A stretch of 64,000 nucleotides of DNA from Hymenobacter caeli (GTDB lineage Bacteria; Bacteroidota; Bacteroidia; Cytophagales; Hymenobacteraceae), in contig NZ_JABSNP010000008.1 of NCBI RefSeq assembly GCF_013294115.1, positions 62,001 through 126,000 of the forward strand, given 5' to 3'. Shown one piece after another: positions 49,543 to 58,407 of the stretch. The notes below the pieces were generated by a model. That model worked only from the letters and a program-made list of their open reading frames with translations, was not told the origin of the DNA and did no database searches. The position numbers were made by a program, and so were the translations under genes. Every line of letters starts with the position of its first letter. Within the stretch, counting starts at the first letter, position 1.

Positions 49543-50826
49543 ATGCTTTCTGCCCTGCTCGACCCCACCCACGCCGCCGCCCTCGACGACGCCGACCCGC
49601 TGGCGGCTTTTCGTCAGGAATTTCTGTTTCCCAATGGTTCCGATGGCCGGCCGGTGGCCTACTTCTGCGGCAACTCGCTGGGCCTCCAGCCCAAGGCCAC
49701 TCGCGCCGCCCTCGACGCCGAGCTGACCAACTGGGCCGAAATGGCCGTGGAGGGCCACTTCCACGGCACCGCGCCCTGGATGCACGCCCACGGCCCCCTG
49801 GCCGAAGCCAGTGCGGCCGTGGTGGGGGCCCGGCCGCACGAAGTGGTGGTGATGAACGGCCTGAGCGTGAACCTGCACTTGCTGCTGGTTTCCTTCTACC
49901 GGCCCACCGCCACCCGTTACAAGGTGCTGATGGAAGGCGGCGCGTTCCCGTCGGACCAGTACGCCCTCGAAACCCAGGCCCGCCTGCACGGCCTCGACCC
50001 CGCCGATGCCATCGTGGAGCTGGCGCCCCGCCCCGGCGAGCACACCCTGCGCACGGCGGACATCACAGCTAAAATTGCGGAACTGGGCGACTCGCTGGCC
50101 ACCGTGCTGCTCGGCGGGCTCAACTACTACACCGGGCAGGTGTTCGACATGGCCGCCATCACGGCGGCCGGGCACGCGGCGGGGGCCACCGTGGGCTTCG
50201 ACCTGGCCCACGCCGCCGGCAACGTGCCCCTGCACCTGCACGACTGGGACGTGGACTTCGCCTGCTGGTGCACCTACAAGTACCTCAACTCGGGGCCCGG
50301 CGGCATCGCGGGGGCCTACGTGCACGAGCGGTTTGCCCAGCGCCCCGACCTGCCGCGCCTGGCCGGCTGGTGGGGGCAGGAGTCCAGCGAGCGGTTTCAA
50401 ATGAAAAAAGGCTTCCGTCCCGCGCCCGGGGCCGAGGGCTGGCTGCTGTCGAATTCGCCGGTGCTGCTGCTGGCCCCGCTGCGGGCCAGCCTCGACCTGG
50501 TGGCCCGCGCGGGGGGCATGGCCGCCCTGCGCCGCAAGAGCGAACCCCTCACCGCCTACCTCGAAAGCCTCATCCGGGGCCTGGCCCTGCCGCCCGACCA
50601 GCTCGAAATCATCACCCCCGCCGACCCGGCCCAGCGCGGCTGTCAGCTTTCGCTGCTGGTGCACCGGCGCGGGCGCGCGTTGTTCGAGCACCTGGCGGCC
50701 CGCGGCGTGGTGGCCGACTGGCGCGAGCCCAACGTGATTCGCCTCGCGCCCGTGCCGCTTTATAATTCATTCGAGGACGTGCGCCGCGCCGGAGCGGCGC
50801 TGCACGAGTTTTTCGCCGCCACTTGA
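49543..50826 (+). CDS. kynU: Kynureninase
   Basis: 427 aa PLP enzyme that splits kynurenine or 3-hydroxykynurenine to anthranilate or 3-hydroxyanthranilate plus alanine. 'VAYFCGNSLGLQPKATRAAL' near the N-terminus, 'VGFDLAHAAGNVPLHLHDWD' and the PLP Lys246 in 'FACWCTYKYLNSGPGGIAGA' are diagnostic. 'NVIRLAPVPLYNSFEDVRRA' closes the C-terminal domain. It supplies the dioxygenase encoded at 43638-44165. Kynurenine 3-monooxygenase and tryptophan dioxygenase are not in the window. Confidence 0.96.
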   Translation: MLSALLDPTHAAALDDADPLAAFRQEFLFPNGSDGRPVAYFCGNSLGLQPKATRAALDAELTNWAEMAVEGHFHGTAPWMHAHGPLAEASAAVVGARPHEVVVMNGLSVNLHLLLVSFYRPTATRYKVLMEGGAFPSDQYALETQARLHGLDPADAIVELAPRPGEHTLRTADITAKIAELGDSLATVLLGGLNYYTGQVFDMAAITAAGHAAGATVGFDLAHAAGNVPLHLHDWDVDFACWCTYKYLNSGPGGIAGAYVHERFAQRPDLPRLAGWWGQESSERFQMKKGFRPAPGAEGWLLSNSPVLLLAPLRASLDLVARAGGMAALRRKSEPLTAYLESLIRGLALPPDQLEIITPADPAQRGCQLSLLVHRRGRALFEHLAARGVVADWREPNVIRLAPVPLYNSFEDVRRAGAALHEFFAAT

Positions 50827-50893
50827 AGGCCCCGGGGCCCAGCCGGCACTTTTTAGCCGCGTTCCCCGTACTTCAGTCATCATTAACCTCCCG

Positions 50894-51568
50894 ATGGAAG
50901 ACTACGCGGCTAAAATGCAGGCCAAAAGCGCGGCCGAACTGCGCCAATACGTGGGCCGCTACGCCGAGTACCGCGACGATGCCGTGCTGGCCGCCCTGGC
51001 CGAGCTGAGCCGCCGCGGCCTGCCCGCCCCCGAAGAAGCCGCCCTGCGCCCGGCCCTGGAAGTGGCCGTGGCCCAGCAGCAGGCCGCCGAAGCCAAGGCG
51101 GCCGCGGCCGCCCCCCGGCCCGGCGACCCCGCCGCGGCCGACGGCCTCGAACTGTATTCGCAGGGCACGATTGTGCTGTTTTCGATGCTGTTTTCGATGC
51201 TGGCGGGCGGCATTTTGCTGGGCCTCAACCTGCACCGCCTGCGCCGCACGGGGGCCCTGGCCCGCTTGGTGGCCTTCGTGCTGGCCCTGTCCGTGGCCCG
51301 CGGGCTGGCCCTGGCCTGGGCCCTGACGCAGTTCAGCAACAACCTGCTGGTGCTGGCCTTTCTGCCATTCTTGTTCGACGTGGCGGGCACCGTGGTGTAC
51401 CTCGCCTGGTTTTGGCCGCGCTACGTGGGCACTCAGGAATACCGCAGCCGCAGCTGGCTGCTGCCGCTGGTGCTGTGCCTGGCCTTGTCGTTCGCGCTGC
51501 GCCCCCTCATCGCGCCCATGCTCGTCAAAAGTGGCTTGGTGCCCCCCACCGCGCCCGCCAAAAAGTAA
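50894..51568 (+). CDS. Hypothetical membrane protein with four helices
   Basis: 224 aa. The N-terminal ~80 residues are soluble and Ala/Glu-rich ('AAKMQAKSAAELRQYVGRYA', 'YRDDAVLAALAELSRRGLPA'), a helical repeat pattern seen in Bacteroidetes proteins that start with a short counting-type motif. Then four membrane helices from 'GTIVLFSMLFSMLAGGILLG' to 'LLPLVLCLALSFALRPLIAP'. No signal peptide. It follows kynU by 67 bp in the same direction and is convergent with the ABC exporter gene. No family could be named. Confidence 0.7.
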   Translation: MEDYAAKMQAKSAAELRQYVGRYAEYRDDAVLAALAELSRRGLPAPEEAALRPALEVAVAQQQAAEAKAAAAAPRPGDPAAADGLELYSQGTIVLFSMLFSMLAGGILLGLNLHRLRRTGALARLVAFVLALSVARGLALAWALTQFSNNLLVLAFLPFLFDVAGTVVYLAWFWPRYVGTQEYRSRSWLLPLVLCLALSFALRPLIAPMLVKSGLVPPTAPAKK

Positions 51569-51624
51569 CCAAGGGCCAGCCGTGGGCATTCCGGCAGGAG
51601 CGCCTTCTGCCTGACTGCCCGCTG

Positions 51625-53409
51625 CTAGCTGGCCTCGCCCACCACGTACTGCATGCGGTAGAGCTGGGCGTAGTAGCCGTTTTCGAGGCGCAGCAGCTCT
51701 TCGTGGGTGCCCACTTCTTTGATTTCGCCCTTGTCGAGCACGATGATTTGGTCGGCTTTCTGGATGGTGCTCAGGCGGTGGGCGATGACGAGCGAGGTGC
51801 GCCCCTGCATCAGCTTCTCGATGGCGTGCTGAATCATCTCCTCCGTTTCGGAGTCGACCGACGAGGTGGCCTCGTCCAGCACAATCACCTGGGGCTGGTA
51901 CACCAGGGCCCGCACAAAGCTGATGAGCTGCCGCTGCCCCACCGATAGGGTCGCGCCGCGCTCCATCACCGGGTAGTCGAGGGCCCCGGGCAGGCGCTCG
52001 ATGAAGCGGCGGGCCCCCACGAGGTCGGCCGCCTCCCAAATCTGCGCGTCGCCTATCTCGCCGTTGCCCAGCGTGATGTTGTCGCGGATGCTGCCCGCGA
52101 ACAGGAACACGTCTTGCAGCACCACGCCAATCTGGCGGCGCAGCACGCTCAGGTCGTAGTCGCGCAGGTCGCGCCCGTCCACCAGAATGCGGCCTTCCTG
52201 GATGTCGTAGAACCGGCTCAGCAGGTTGATGATGCTGGTTTTGCCCGCCCCGGTGGCCCCCACGAAGGCAATGGTCTGCCCCGGCCGGGCGTGGAAGCTG
52301 ATGTCTTTCAGCACCCACTCGGGCGGGTTGTAGGCAAATTTCACGTGGTCGAAGCGCACGTCGCCCACCAGCGGGGCATCGGGCACGTAGGTACCGGTGG
52401 TGGCAATTAGGTCGTCGCTGTCGAGCAGCTTCAGCAGGCGCTCGGTGCTCACCAGGCCCAGCTGGAGGGTGTTGAAGCGGTCGGCAATCTGGCGGATGGG
52501 CCGGAAGAACAGCGCGTTGTACATGATGAACGCAATGAGGGCTCCCTTGGAAATCGTGCCTTCAATCTGGCCCTGGGCCGCGTACCAGACCAGCAGGCCC
52601 ACGCCGATGGCCCCCAGCACCTCGGCCACCGGGTAGTACACCGAGTAGTACAGCACCGAGCGGATGTTGGCGTCGGTGTGCTCGCGGTTTATCTTTTCAA
52701 ACTTCTTGAATTCGCGCTGCTCGTTGCCGAAAATCTGCACCACACTCATGCCCGTCAGGTGCTCCTGCACGAACGAGTTGAGCTTGGCCACGGCGTTGCG
52801 CACGTCCTGAAACGACACTTTCACCTTCTCTTTAAACACGTAGGTGGAAAAGAGCAGCGGCGGAATCACCGACAAGCTCACCAAGGTCAGGCGCCAGTCG
52901 ATGTAGAACATGAAGGCCATGATGAACAGGATTTGCAGGATGTCGCCCACCATCGCCGCCAGCCCTTCGCTGAACACGTCGGACAGGGTTTCCACGTCCG
53001 AGATGTTGCGCGTCACGAGCACGCCGATGGGCGTGCGGTCAAAGAAGCTCAGCTTCAGGCCCAGCAGGTGGCGGTAGAGGTCGGTGCGGATGTCGCGCAC
53101 GATGTACTGGCCCAGCCAGCCGCCGTAATAGGTCTGCAAGTAGCTGACGCCGGCGTGGGCCACCAGCAGGCCCAGCAGCCACAAAAACATGTGGTTTAGG
53201 CCGGTGCGGTCGCCCTGTTCGATGCTCACGTCCACCATCCGCTGGATGAGGAAGGGCCGCAGCGTGCCCAGCGCGGCCGTGGCCACGGTGAGCACAATCA
53301 GGCCGATGAACACGCCGCGGTAGGGCCGCACGTAGCTGAGCAGGCGGCGCAGCACCTGCCAGTCGAACACCTGGCCGGTGGTGGGGGAAGCAGCGGGTTG
53401 GGGTTGCAT
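51625..53409 (-). CDS. ABC exporter, fused permease-ATPase (MsbA-like)
   Basis: 594 aa half-transporter that would dimerise. Six helices in residues ~30-320 precede the ATPase. Walker A is 'AFVGATGAGKTSIINLL', the Q-loop 'VVLQDVFLFAGSI', the signature 'ATLSVGQRQLISFVRALVYQ', Walker B 'VIVLDEATSSVDSETE' and the H-loop 'LVIAHRLSTI'. Family members export lipids, drugs or peptides; the substrate is not identifiable. The intracellular loop 'RNISDVETLSDVFSEGLAAM' is normal. It is transcribed alone, divergent from the DUF5700 gene by 135 bp. Confidence 0.94.
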   Translation of the reverse strand: MQPQPAASPTTGQVFDWQVLRRLLSYVRPYRGVFIGLIVLTVATAALGTLRPFLIQRMVDVSIEQGDRTGLNHMFLWLLGLLVAHAGVSYLQTYYGGWLGQYIVRDIRTDLYRHLLGLKLSFFDRTPIGVLVTRNISDVETLSDVFSEGLAAMVGDILQILFIMAFMFYIDWRLTLVSLSVIPPLLFSTYVFKEKVKVSFQDVRNAVAKLNSFVQEHLTGMSVVQIFGNEQREFKKFEKINREHTDANIRSVLYYSVYYPVAEVLGAIGVGLLVWYAAQGQIEGTISKGALIAFIMYNALFFRPIRQIADRFNTLQLGLVSTERLLKLLDSDDLIATTGTYVPDAPLVGDVRFDHVKFAYNPPEWVLKDISFHARPGQTIAFVGATGAGKTSIINLLSRFYDIQEGRILVDGRDLRDYDLSVLRRQIGVVLQDVFLFAGSIRDNITLGNGEIGDAQIWEAADLVGARRFIERLPGALDYPVMERGATLSVGQRQLISFVRALVYQPQVIVLDEATSSVDSETEEMIQHAIEKLMQGRTSLVIAHRLSTIQKADQIIVLDKGEIKEVGTHEELLRLENGYYAQLYRMQYVVGEAS

Positions 53410-53544
53410 AGGCTACAAAGGTCGGCAGGAACGCCCGGAGCGGGGCCGTGGGTAACCGGCCGGGGCCCGGAGTGGTTGGGAAAATGCTTTTAAAAGCCGG
53501 GCGGCCACGCCATCTTTAAGGGCCCAACCTTTCCTTCCGTTCCG

Positions 53545-54639
53545 ATGACGCCACTTTTACCCCGCTGGTGCCTGTTCGCCGCCCTACTCCTGGCCGCGGC
53601 GCCCGCCCGGGCCCAAACCGTCAACGTCGAGGCCGTGACCCGCTACTGGGAAATCACGGACGCGCTGCGCCGCAACGAGCCGCTAACCGACCAGGTGTGG
53701 CACGATTTCCTGGAGCTGCCGGGCAACAAAGTGTATGTGCGCTCGGTGTACGATGCCGAGAACCTGGCCCGCTACCGCAAAGCCGTGGAGGTGGCCTACA
53801 CGCCCCGCTACGACTCGCTGCTGCAAGCCCAAATCAAGGCCGGGGCGTGGTACTACATCTTGGCCAACGACTACAAACAGCGCGAACAGGAATACCGGGC
53901 TTACATCGCCCAAACTGCCAAAAGCGCCGCTTACCTGGACTTGATGTACGCCAGTGCCTACGCTTGGCTGCCCGCCCGCAACCATACCAAAGTAGCCGAT
54001 TTGCATTTATACTACGTCGCGCTGGGCAACGATGCCACTTCGCAACGGGAGGGTCTTTTCTACAGTCTGCACGCGTCAACCAAATACACCAAAATCAAGC
54101 CCGGTATTTTGGAAGGACACGAAATGCACCACCAGTTGCACCCTTTCAAGGATTTTGGCACGTTAGATCCTGCCGATGAGGGTGTGGTGAGAATGCTGCA
54201 AAATATTGAAGAAGAAGGGCTTGCAGACCAGGTTGATAAGCGGTGCGAGATGATGACCAGCGATTCGCTCGATACCCGCGACTGGCTGCTGGCTCCGGCC
54301 CCCGCCGTTATTCAAAAAATGGACTCCCTCATTCAAATCCAAACGCGGGGTGGGGCCCCGAGCAGCCCAAAGCAATACCGCCGCCTGACCAATGGTACCA
54401 ACGGCCACCTCCCCGGCTTTTACATGTCATCGGTCATCGTAAAAAACGGCTACGCAAAACAGATGATTGACCATGCCGGCGACCCGCTGGCCTTCGTCCT
54501 GCTCTACCAGAAAGCTGCCAAAAAGAATAAAGCGCAGGCGCAGCGCTTTTCCAGTGCTTCAGTGAGTTACTTCAAGCAACTGGCGCGCAAATACGCCAAG
54601 CCTCGGCCCGCTCCGGTGGCTGCTTTATCGAATCCTTAA
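53545..54639 (+). CDS. Secreted DUF5700-type putative zinc protease
   Basis: 364 aa with a signal peptide ending 'AAPARAQTV'. The metal motif is H-E-M-H-H in 'ILEGHEMHHQLHPFKDFG', with a downstream Glu in 'NIEEEGLADQVDKRCE' that could be the third ligand, as in gluzincin-type enzymes. This matches the DUF5700 family described as a putative Zn-dependent protease. It would act in the periplasm or outside. GC content falls noticeably after about position 53940, so the 3' half differs from the 5' half. Substrate unknown. Confidence 0.82.
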   Translation: MTPLLPRWCLFAALLLAAAPARAQTVNVEAVTRYWEITDALRRNEPLTDQVWHDFLELPGNKVYVRSVYDAENLARYRKAVEVAYTPRYDSLLQAQIKAGAWYYILANDYKQREQEYRAYIAQTAKSAAYLDLMYASAYAWLPARNHTKVADLHLYYVALGNDATSQREGLFYSLHASTKYTKIKPGILEGHEMHHQLHPFKDFGTLDPADEGVVRMLQNIEEEGLADQVDKRCEMMTSDSLDTRDWLLAPAPAVIQKMDSLIQIQTRGGAPSSPKQYRRLTNGTNGHLPGFYMSSVIVKNGYAKQMIDHAGDPLAFVLLYQKAAKKNKAQAQRFSSASVSYFKQLARKYAKPRPAPVAALSNP

Positions 54640-54683
54640 GAAATTAAGGAGCTTGTGAAGAGCTATCTAACTGTGCTGGGGCC

Positions 54684-55445
54684 CTACTTTGTTTCCTCCG
54701 GTATCAGCCCCGGCCCGTACTCCACCCGGCTCAGAAACAGCCCCTGGGGCGGGGCCGAGGTGCCCGCCGCCAGCCGCTGCTGGGCCCACAGCAGCTGCTG
54801 AAACTGGGCCGGCGTGTGCTTGCCCCGGCCCACTTCCAGCAGCGTGCCCACCACCAGCCGCACCATGCCGCGCACGAAGCGGTTGGCCCGGATGCGGAAC
54901 ACCCAGCCGCCCGGGGCCGGGTGCCAGCCCGCCTCGGTGCAGCGGCAGACGTAGTGCGTCTCGGCCCCCTTCACCTTGGAGAACGTGGTGAAGTCGAACT
55001 GCCCCACCAAATGGGCGGCGGCGGCGTTCATGGCCGCCACGTCGGGGGCCCGGTCGAGGAACACGGCCTGGTCGCGCCGGAACGGATTGGGCTGAGTGAT
55101 AATAAAATACTCGTAGGTGCGGGCCTCGGCGTCGAAGCGGGCGTTGGCGGCGGGTGGCACCGGGTGCAGGCGCAGCGGCGCGATGTCGGCCGGCAGGGTG
55201 CGGCGCAGGCGGTACAGCAGCAGGGCCTCGTCCATGCCGGCCGGCAGCTCGGCCTCGAAATGCGCCACCTGGTGGCTGGCGTGCACCCCCGCATCGGTGC
55301 GCCCGCTGCCCAGCGTGCTGATGCGCTGGCGCAGCACCTTGCTCAGCGCGTCGTTGAGGGCCGCCTGCACGGTGGGCGCGTTGGGCTGCACCTGCCAGCC
55401 CGAGTAGGCCGTACCGTCGTAGGCCAGGTGGAGGAAATATTTCAT
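54684..55445 (-). CDS. truA: tRNA pseudouridine synthase A TruA
   Basis: 253 aa from the ATG at 55445. Modifies U38-U40 in the tRNA anticodon stem. Catalytic Asp51 is in 'TLGSGRTDAGVHASHQ'; 'KYFLHLAYDGTAYSGWQVQP' at the N-terminus, 'ARTYEYFIITQPNPFRRDQA' and 'FRIRANRFVRGMVRLVVGTL' at the C-terminus are standard. It follows the thiolase gene on the same strand across a palindromic AT-rich spacer. Confidence 0.96.
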   Translation of the reverse strand: MKYFLHLAYDGTAYSGWQVQPNAPTVQAALNDALSKVLRQRISTLGSGRTDAGVHASHQVAHFEAELPAGMDEALLLYRLRRTLPADIAPLRLHPVPPAANARFDAEARTYEYFIITQPNPFRRDQAVFLDRAPDVAAMNAAAAHLVGQFDFTTFSKVKGAETHYVCRCTEAGWHPAPGGWVFRIRANRFVRGMVRLVVGTLLEVGRGKHTPAQFQQLLWAQQRLAAGTSAPPQGLFLSRVEYGPGLIPEETK

Positions 55446-55550
55446 GTCTTCATTTAGCATTTATCAATTACCATTTAACACACTTGGGGCCCCATGCCAG
55501 TCATCAGCAAGCTAGGCGTGTTAACTGATAATTGTTAATTGTTAAATGAC
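55446..55550. repeat. AT-rich palindromic spacer between truA and the thiolase gene
   Basis: CATTTATCAATTACCATTTAACACAC on the left opposes GTGTTAACTGATAATTGTTAATTGTTAAATG on the right. The ends pair as CATTTA/TAAATG and the inner part as TTAACACAC/GTGTTAA. It resembles the spacers of the nucleotide-sugar operon. Confidence 0.75.
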
Positions 55551-56753
55551 TCAGATCTTTTCGTAAATCACGGCCGCGCCTTGGCCCACGCCGATGCACA
55601 TGGCGGCCAGGCCGTAGCGCACGCCTTCGCGGCGCTGCATTTCGTGCAGCAGCGTGACGGACATGCGCGTGCCCGACGAGCCCAGCGGGTGGCCCAGGGC
55701 AATGGTGCCGCCGTTCACGTTCATCTTCTCGGTGTCGAGGCCCAGCTCGCGGATGCAGGCCAGGCTCTGCACGGCGAAGGCTTCGCTCAGCTCAATCAGG
55801 TCCATGTCGGCCAGGGTGAGGCCGGCGCGGGCCAGCACTTTCTGGGTGGCCGGAATGGGCCCCAGGCCCATCACCGCGGGGTCGACGCCGGCTGCGGCCG
55901 AGGCCACCACCCGCGCCATCGGCTTGAGGTTGTAGCGCTTTAGCGCGTCTTCGTTCACCATCAGCACGGCCGCGGCGCCGTCGTTGATGCCGGTCGAGTT
56001 GCCGGCCGTCACGGTGCCGCCGTCGGGCTGGAAGACGGGCTTGAGGGCCGCCAACCGGTCGAGGGTGGACACGCGCGGCTGCTCGTCGGTGTCGAAGAGA
56101 GCGGTGTCGCCGGTGGGCTGCGGCAAAAACACGGGGATGATTTCCCGGCGAAACCGCCCTTTTTCGGCCGCCCGGTGGTACTTGCGCTGGCTCTCAAACG
56201 CAAACGCGTCCTGGTCTTCGCGGCTGATATTGAAGCGCTTGGCGATGTTCTCGGCCGTCTGCCCCATGTTGTAGGGGTAGTGCATCTTGTTCAGCTTCGG
56301 GTTGGTGAAGCGCGAGCCCAGCGTGGTGTCGTGGGCCGTGAAATCGCGGGCGTAGGCCGTTTCCGACTTCGCCATCACGAACGGGGCCCGGGTCATGCTC
56401 TCCGAGCCGCCGGCCAGGTACACGTCGCCCTCGCCGGCCTTGATGGCCCGCGAAGCATCCATGATGCTCTGCAAGCCACTGGCGCACAAACGGTTCACGG
56501 TAATACCGGGCACCGAGGCAGGCAAGCCCGCCAGCAGGGCCGCCATGCGGGCCACGTTGCGGTTGTCTTCGCCGGCCTGGTTGGCGGCCCCCATGATGAC
56601 GTCTTCCACGGCGCTCTTGTCGAGCGAGGGGTTGCGGCGCAGCAGGGCGCTCAGCACGAGCGCGGCCAGGTCGTCGGGGCGGACGCTGCTCAGCGCGCCG
56701 CCAAATTTTCCAATCGGGGTCCGCACCGCGTCCACGATATAAGCAGTTGGCAT
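55551..56753 (-). CDS. fadA: Acetyl-CoA C-acyltransferase (thiolase)
   Basis: 400 aa from the ATG at 56753; the frame extends much further but crosses the promoter of the divergent gene. Nucleophilic Cys in 'TVNRLCASGLQSIMDASRAI', the His motif 'GGTIALGHPLGSSGTRM' and the second Cys in 'AAMCIGVGQGAAVIYEKI'. 'TAYIVDAVRTPIGKFGGAL' and 'PVMGLGPIPATQKVLARAGL' are thiolase I signatures. It probably performs the last step of fatty-acid beta-oxidation; the biosynthetic acetoacetyl-CoA thiolase role is an alternative. The other fad genes are not in the window. Confidence 0.94.
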   Translation of the reverse strand: MPTAYIVDAVRTPIGKFGGALSSVRPDDLAALVLSALLRRNPSLDKSAVEDVIMGAANQAGEDNRNVARMAALLAGLPASVPGITVNRLCASGLQSIMDASRAIKAGEGDVYLAGGSESMTRAPFVMAKSETAYARDFTAHDTTLGSRFTNPKLNKMHYPYNMGQTAENIAKRFNISREDQDAFAFESQRKYHRAAEKGRFRREIIPVFLPQPTGDTALFDTDEQPRVSTLDRLAALKPVFQPDGGTVTAGNSTGINDGAAAVLMVNEDALKRYNLKPMARVVASAAAGVDPAVMGLGPIPATQKVLARAGLTLADMDLIELSEAFAVQSLACIRELGLDTEKMNVNGGTIALGHPLGSSGTRMSVTLLHEMQRREGVRYGLAAMCIGVGQGAAVIYEKI

Positions 56754-56793
56754 CAGAAAGAAGGATAGGAGGGCGCCAAGCGCCCCGTGCTGG

Positions 56794-56801
56794 CTAAATT
56801 T
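56794..56801 (+). promoter_or_regulatory. -7 element TAAATTTG for the DUF4293 gene
   Basis: Perfect TAnnTTTG match 46 nt before the ATG at 56848, in the gap between the divergent thiolase and DUF4293 genes. Confidence 0.5.
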
Positions 56802-56847
56802 GTGGCCCCGCCCCGCACGGGCCGGGTCTATAATCTCAACGACAAAG

Positions 56848-57324
56848 ATGATACAAAGAATCCAAAGCGTGTTTTTGCTGCTGCTGGCCCTGGCCATGCT
56901 GGCCGTGGCGGTGCTGCCCCTCTGGGCCAAAACCGACCCCGTGTCGCAGGCCAACCTCACCCTCACCGCCTTCCGCTTGTTTCACGGCGCGGGGCCCGCG
57001 GCCGGCACCACGGTGGCGTCGGCCTGGCCCATCGGCACGCTGGCGCTCACGGCGGCGGCCACGGCGCTCTACGCCATCTTCCAGTTCCGCCGCCGCTCGG
57101 TGCAGCTGCTGCTGTGCTCGCTCAACCTACTGCTCGTGGTGGCCACCATCGGGGCCGCATTTCTCTATTCGAGCCGCGCCGACCAGCTGCTGAACGTGAA
57201 AATGGAAGGCCACTTCCTCACGGGTTTCTATCTGCCCACGCTGGCCCTGATGCTCAACCTACTGGCCAGCCGCTACATCCGCAGCGACGAACGGCTCGTG
57301 CGCAGCCAGGACCGCCTGCGCTAA
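56848..57324 (+). CDS. DUF4293-family membrane protein
   Basis: 158 aa, four transmembrane helices. The N-terminus 'MIQRIQSVFLLLLALAMLAV' is the family hallmark, and the helices end with 'YLPTLALMLNLLASRYIRSD'. DUF4293 proteins are found almost only in Bacteroidetes, often near rho or housekeeping genes, and have no known role. The start was placed at the ATG directly before 'IQRIQS'; earlier starts lie within the promoter. A strong bidirectional terminator follows 23 bp after the stop. Confidence 0.88.
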   Translation: MIQRIQSVFLLLLALAMLAVAVLPLWAKTDPVSQANLTLTAFRLFHGAGPAAGTTVASAWPIGTLALTAAATALYAIFQFRRRSVQLLLCSLNLLLVVATIGAAFLYSSRADQLLNVKMEGHFLTGFYLPTLALMLNLLASRYIRSDERLVRSQDRLR

Positions 57325-57347
57325 AGCATTATTTCTGCGGCACGAAG

Positions 57348-57389
57348 AAGGCCGGACAATTTCTCTGACGAGAAATTGTCCGGCCTTTT
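57348..57389. terminator. Bidirectional terminator
   Basis: Perfect 18-bp stem AAGGCCGGACAATTTCTC / GAGAAATTGTCCGGCCTT with loop TGAC and a T-run. It lies between the convergent DUF4293 and DUF4476 genes. Confidence 0.88.
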
Positions 57390-57407
57390 CCATAGGTCCT
57401 GCTGGCC

Positions 57408-58253
57408 CTAACGGGCCGGCAGCCCCAGCTCCCGCTGCACTTCCCGGGCGCTCAGCGGGAAAGTGAAGGCGTCGTACACCCGATAGAAGTTTTGCGGGTC
57501 GGCCACGTGGGCGTAGCCAAACTTGGCCAACTCTTTCTGCGATTTATCGAACGACAGGGTGCGCACCAGGGCCGCCAGCTCCACCGCCCGCAAGCTGCTG
57601 TGCTCCAGCGCCTGGTGGGCAATGTCGAGCCGCTGGTCGTCGAACTGGCACCGGCTCAGGGTCTGGGCCAGCTCGGCCACGTCGCGCGGGCTCATCGGCT
57701 GCAAGTAGGTACCCGCAGGCCCCGGGTAGGCCGGGGTCGGGTAGCCGTTGCCGGGGGCCGGGTACGTGGGGGCCGGAACCGGGGCCGGGTACGCGGGGCC
57801 TGCGGGCGGGTAATTGCCGCCGTAGCTGCCCTGGCCCGGCTCCTGGCCCTGGTCGTAGTCTTCGGGCCCCGGCACCCAGGCGGCGTAGTCGTGGGGCAGC
57901 ACCGGGCCGCGGCTCACCTGCCGCAGCTGGAAGGGCCGCCCGGGGCGCTGCACCAGCAGGAAGCTGGTTTCCAGGCCGGGCTCCAGCCACACGCTCGCCT
58001 GGAAACGCTGGAGGCCGGCCGGCGTGGGCAAGCTGAACTCGGCCTGGTGCTGGCCCGGCGCGAGGTAGTCGAGGTGCATTTGGCGCACCACCGGGGCCGC
58101 CAGCAGCTGCCCGTCCAGCACCAGGCCAAACGGCACCCCGCGCTCGGAGGCAAAATTGACGGCCGTGGGCGGGCCCACGGGCTGGGCCCGGCCGGGCAGG
58201 GCGGCCGCGGCCAGCAGGCCAGCGGCGGCAACAAAGGCAGGTAGCGGCTTCAT
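57408..58253 (-). CDS. Secreted DUF4476-domain protein with Pro/Tyr-rich linker
   Basis: 281 aa from the ATG at 58253, with signal peptide 'MKPLPAFVAAAGLLAAAALP'. Residues ~30-130 look like a beta-rich domain ('FGLVLDGQLLAAPVVRQMHL'). A repetitive linker 'YPAPVPAPTYPAPGNGYPTP' follows. The C-terminal ~95 residues are DUF4476: 'LAQTLSRCQFDDQRLDIAHQ' and 'VRTLSFDKSQKELAKFGYAH'. DUF4476 is common in Bacteroidetes surface or periplasmic proteins with no known role. Downstream of the PorE-like gene on the same strand but separated from it by a terminator. Confidence 0.85.
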   Translation of the reverse strand: MKPLPAFVAAAGLLAAAALPGRAQPVGPPTAVNFASERGVPFGLVLDGQLLAAPVVRQMHLDYLAPGQHQAEFSLPTPAGLQRFQASVWLEPGLETSFLLVQRPGRPFQLRQVSRGPVLPHDYAAWVPGPEDYDQGQEPGQGSYGGNYPPAGPAYPAPVPAPTYPAPGNGYPTPAYPGPAGTYLQPMSPRDVAELAQTLSRCQFDDQRLDIAHQALEHSSLRAVELAALVRTLSFDKSQKELAKFGYAHVADPQNFYRVYDAFTFPLSAREVQRELGLPAR

Positions 58254-58351
58254 AGCAGGAAAAGAAATGCGGACGGGGAAAACTTCCGGGCCGTGCTTCA
58301 CCCAAATCCAAACGCCGTGCCAAGGCCGCGGGCACCGGCCGGCCCCCGCAC

Positions 58352-58379
58352 AAAAAGCCCCGGCCTTGCGGGCCGGGGC
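58352..58379 (-). terminator. Intrinsic terminator after the PorE-like gene
   Basis: On the minus strand, GCCCCGGCC, loop CGCAA, GGCCGGGGC then TTTTT: a 9-bp GC stem followed by a T-run, 29 bp past the stop codon. Confidence 0.82.
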
Positions 58380-58407
58380 GCTGCTTAAACCCGGTAAAGC
58401 GGCTGAC

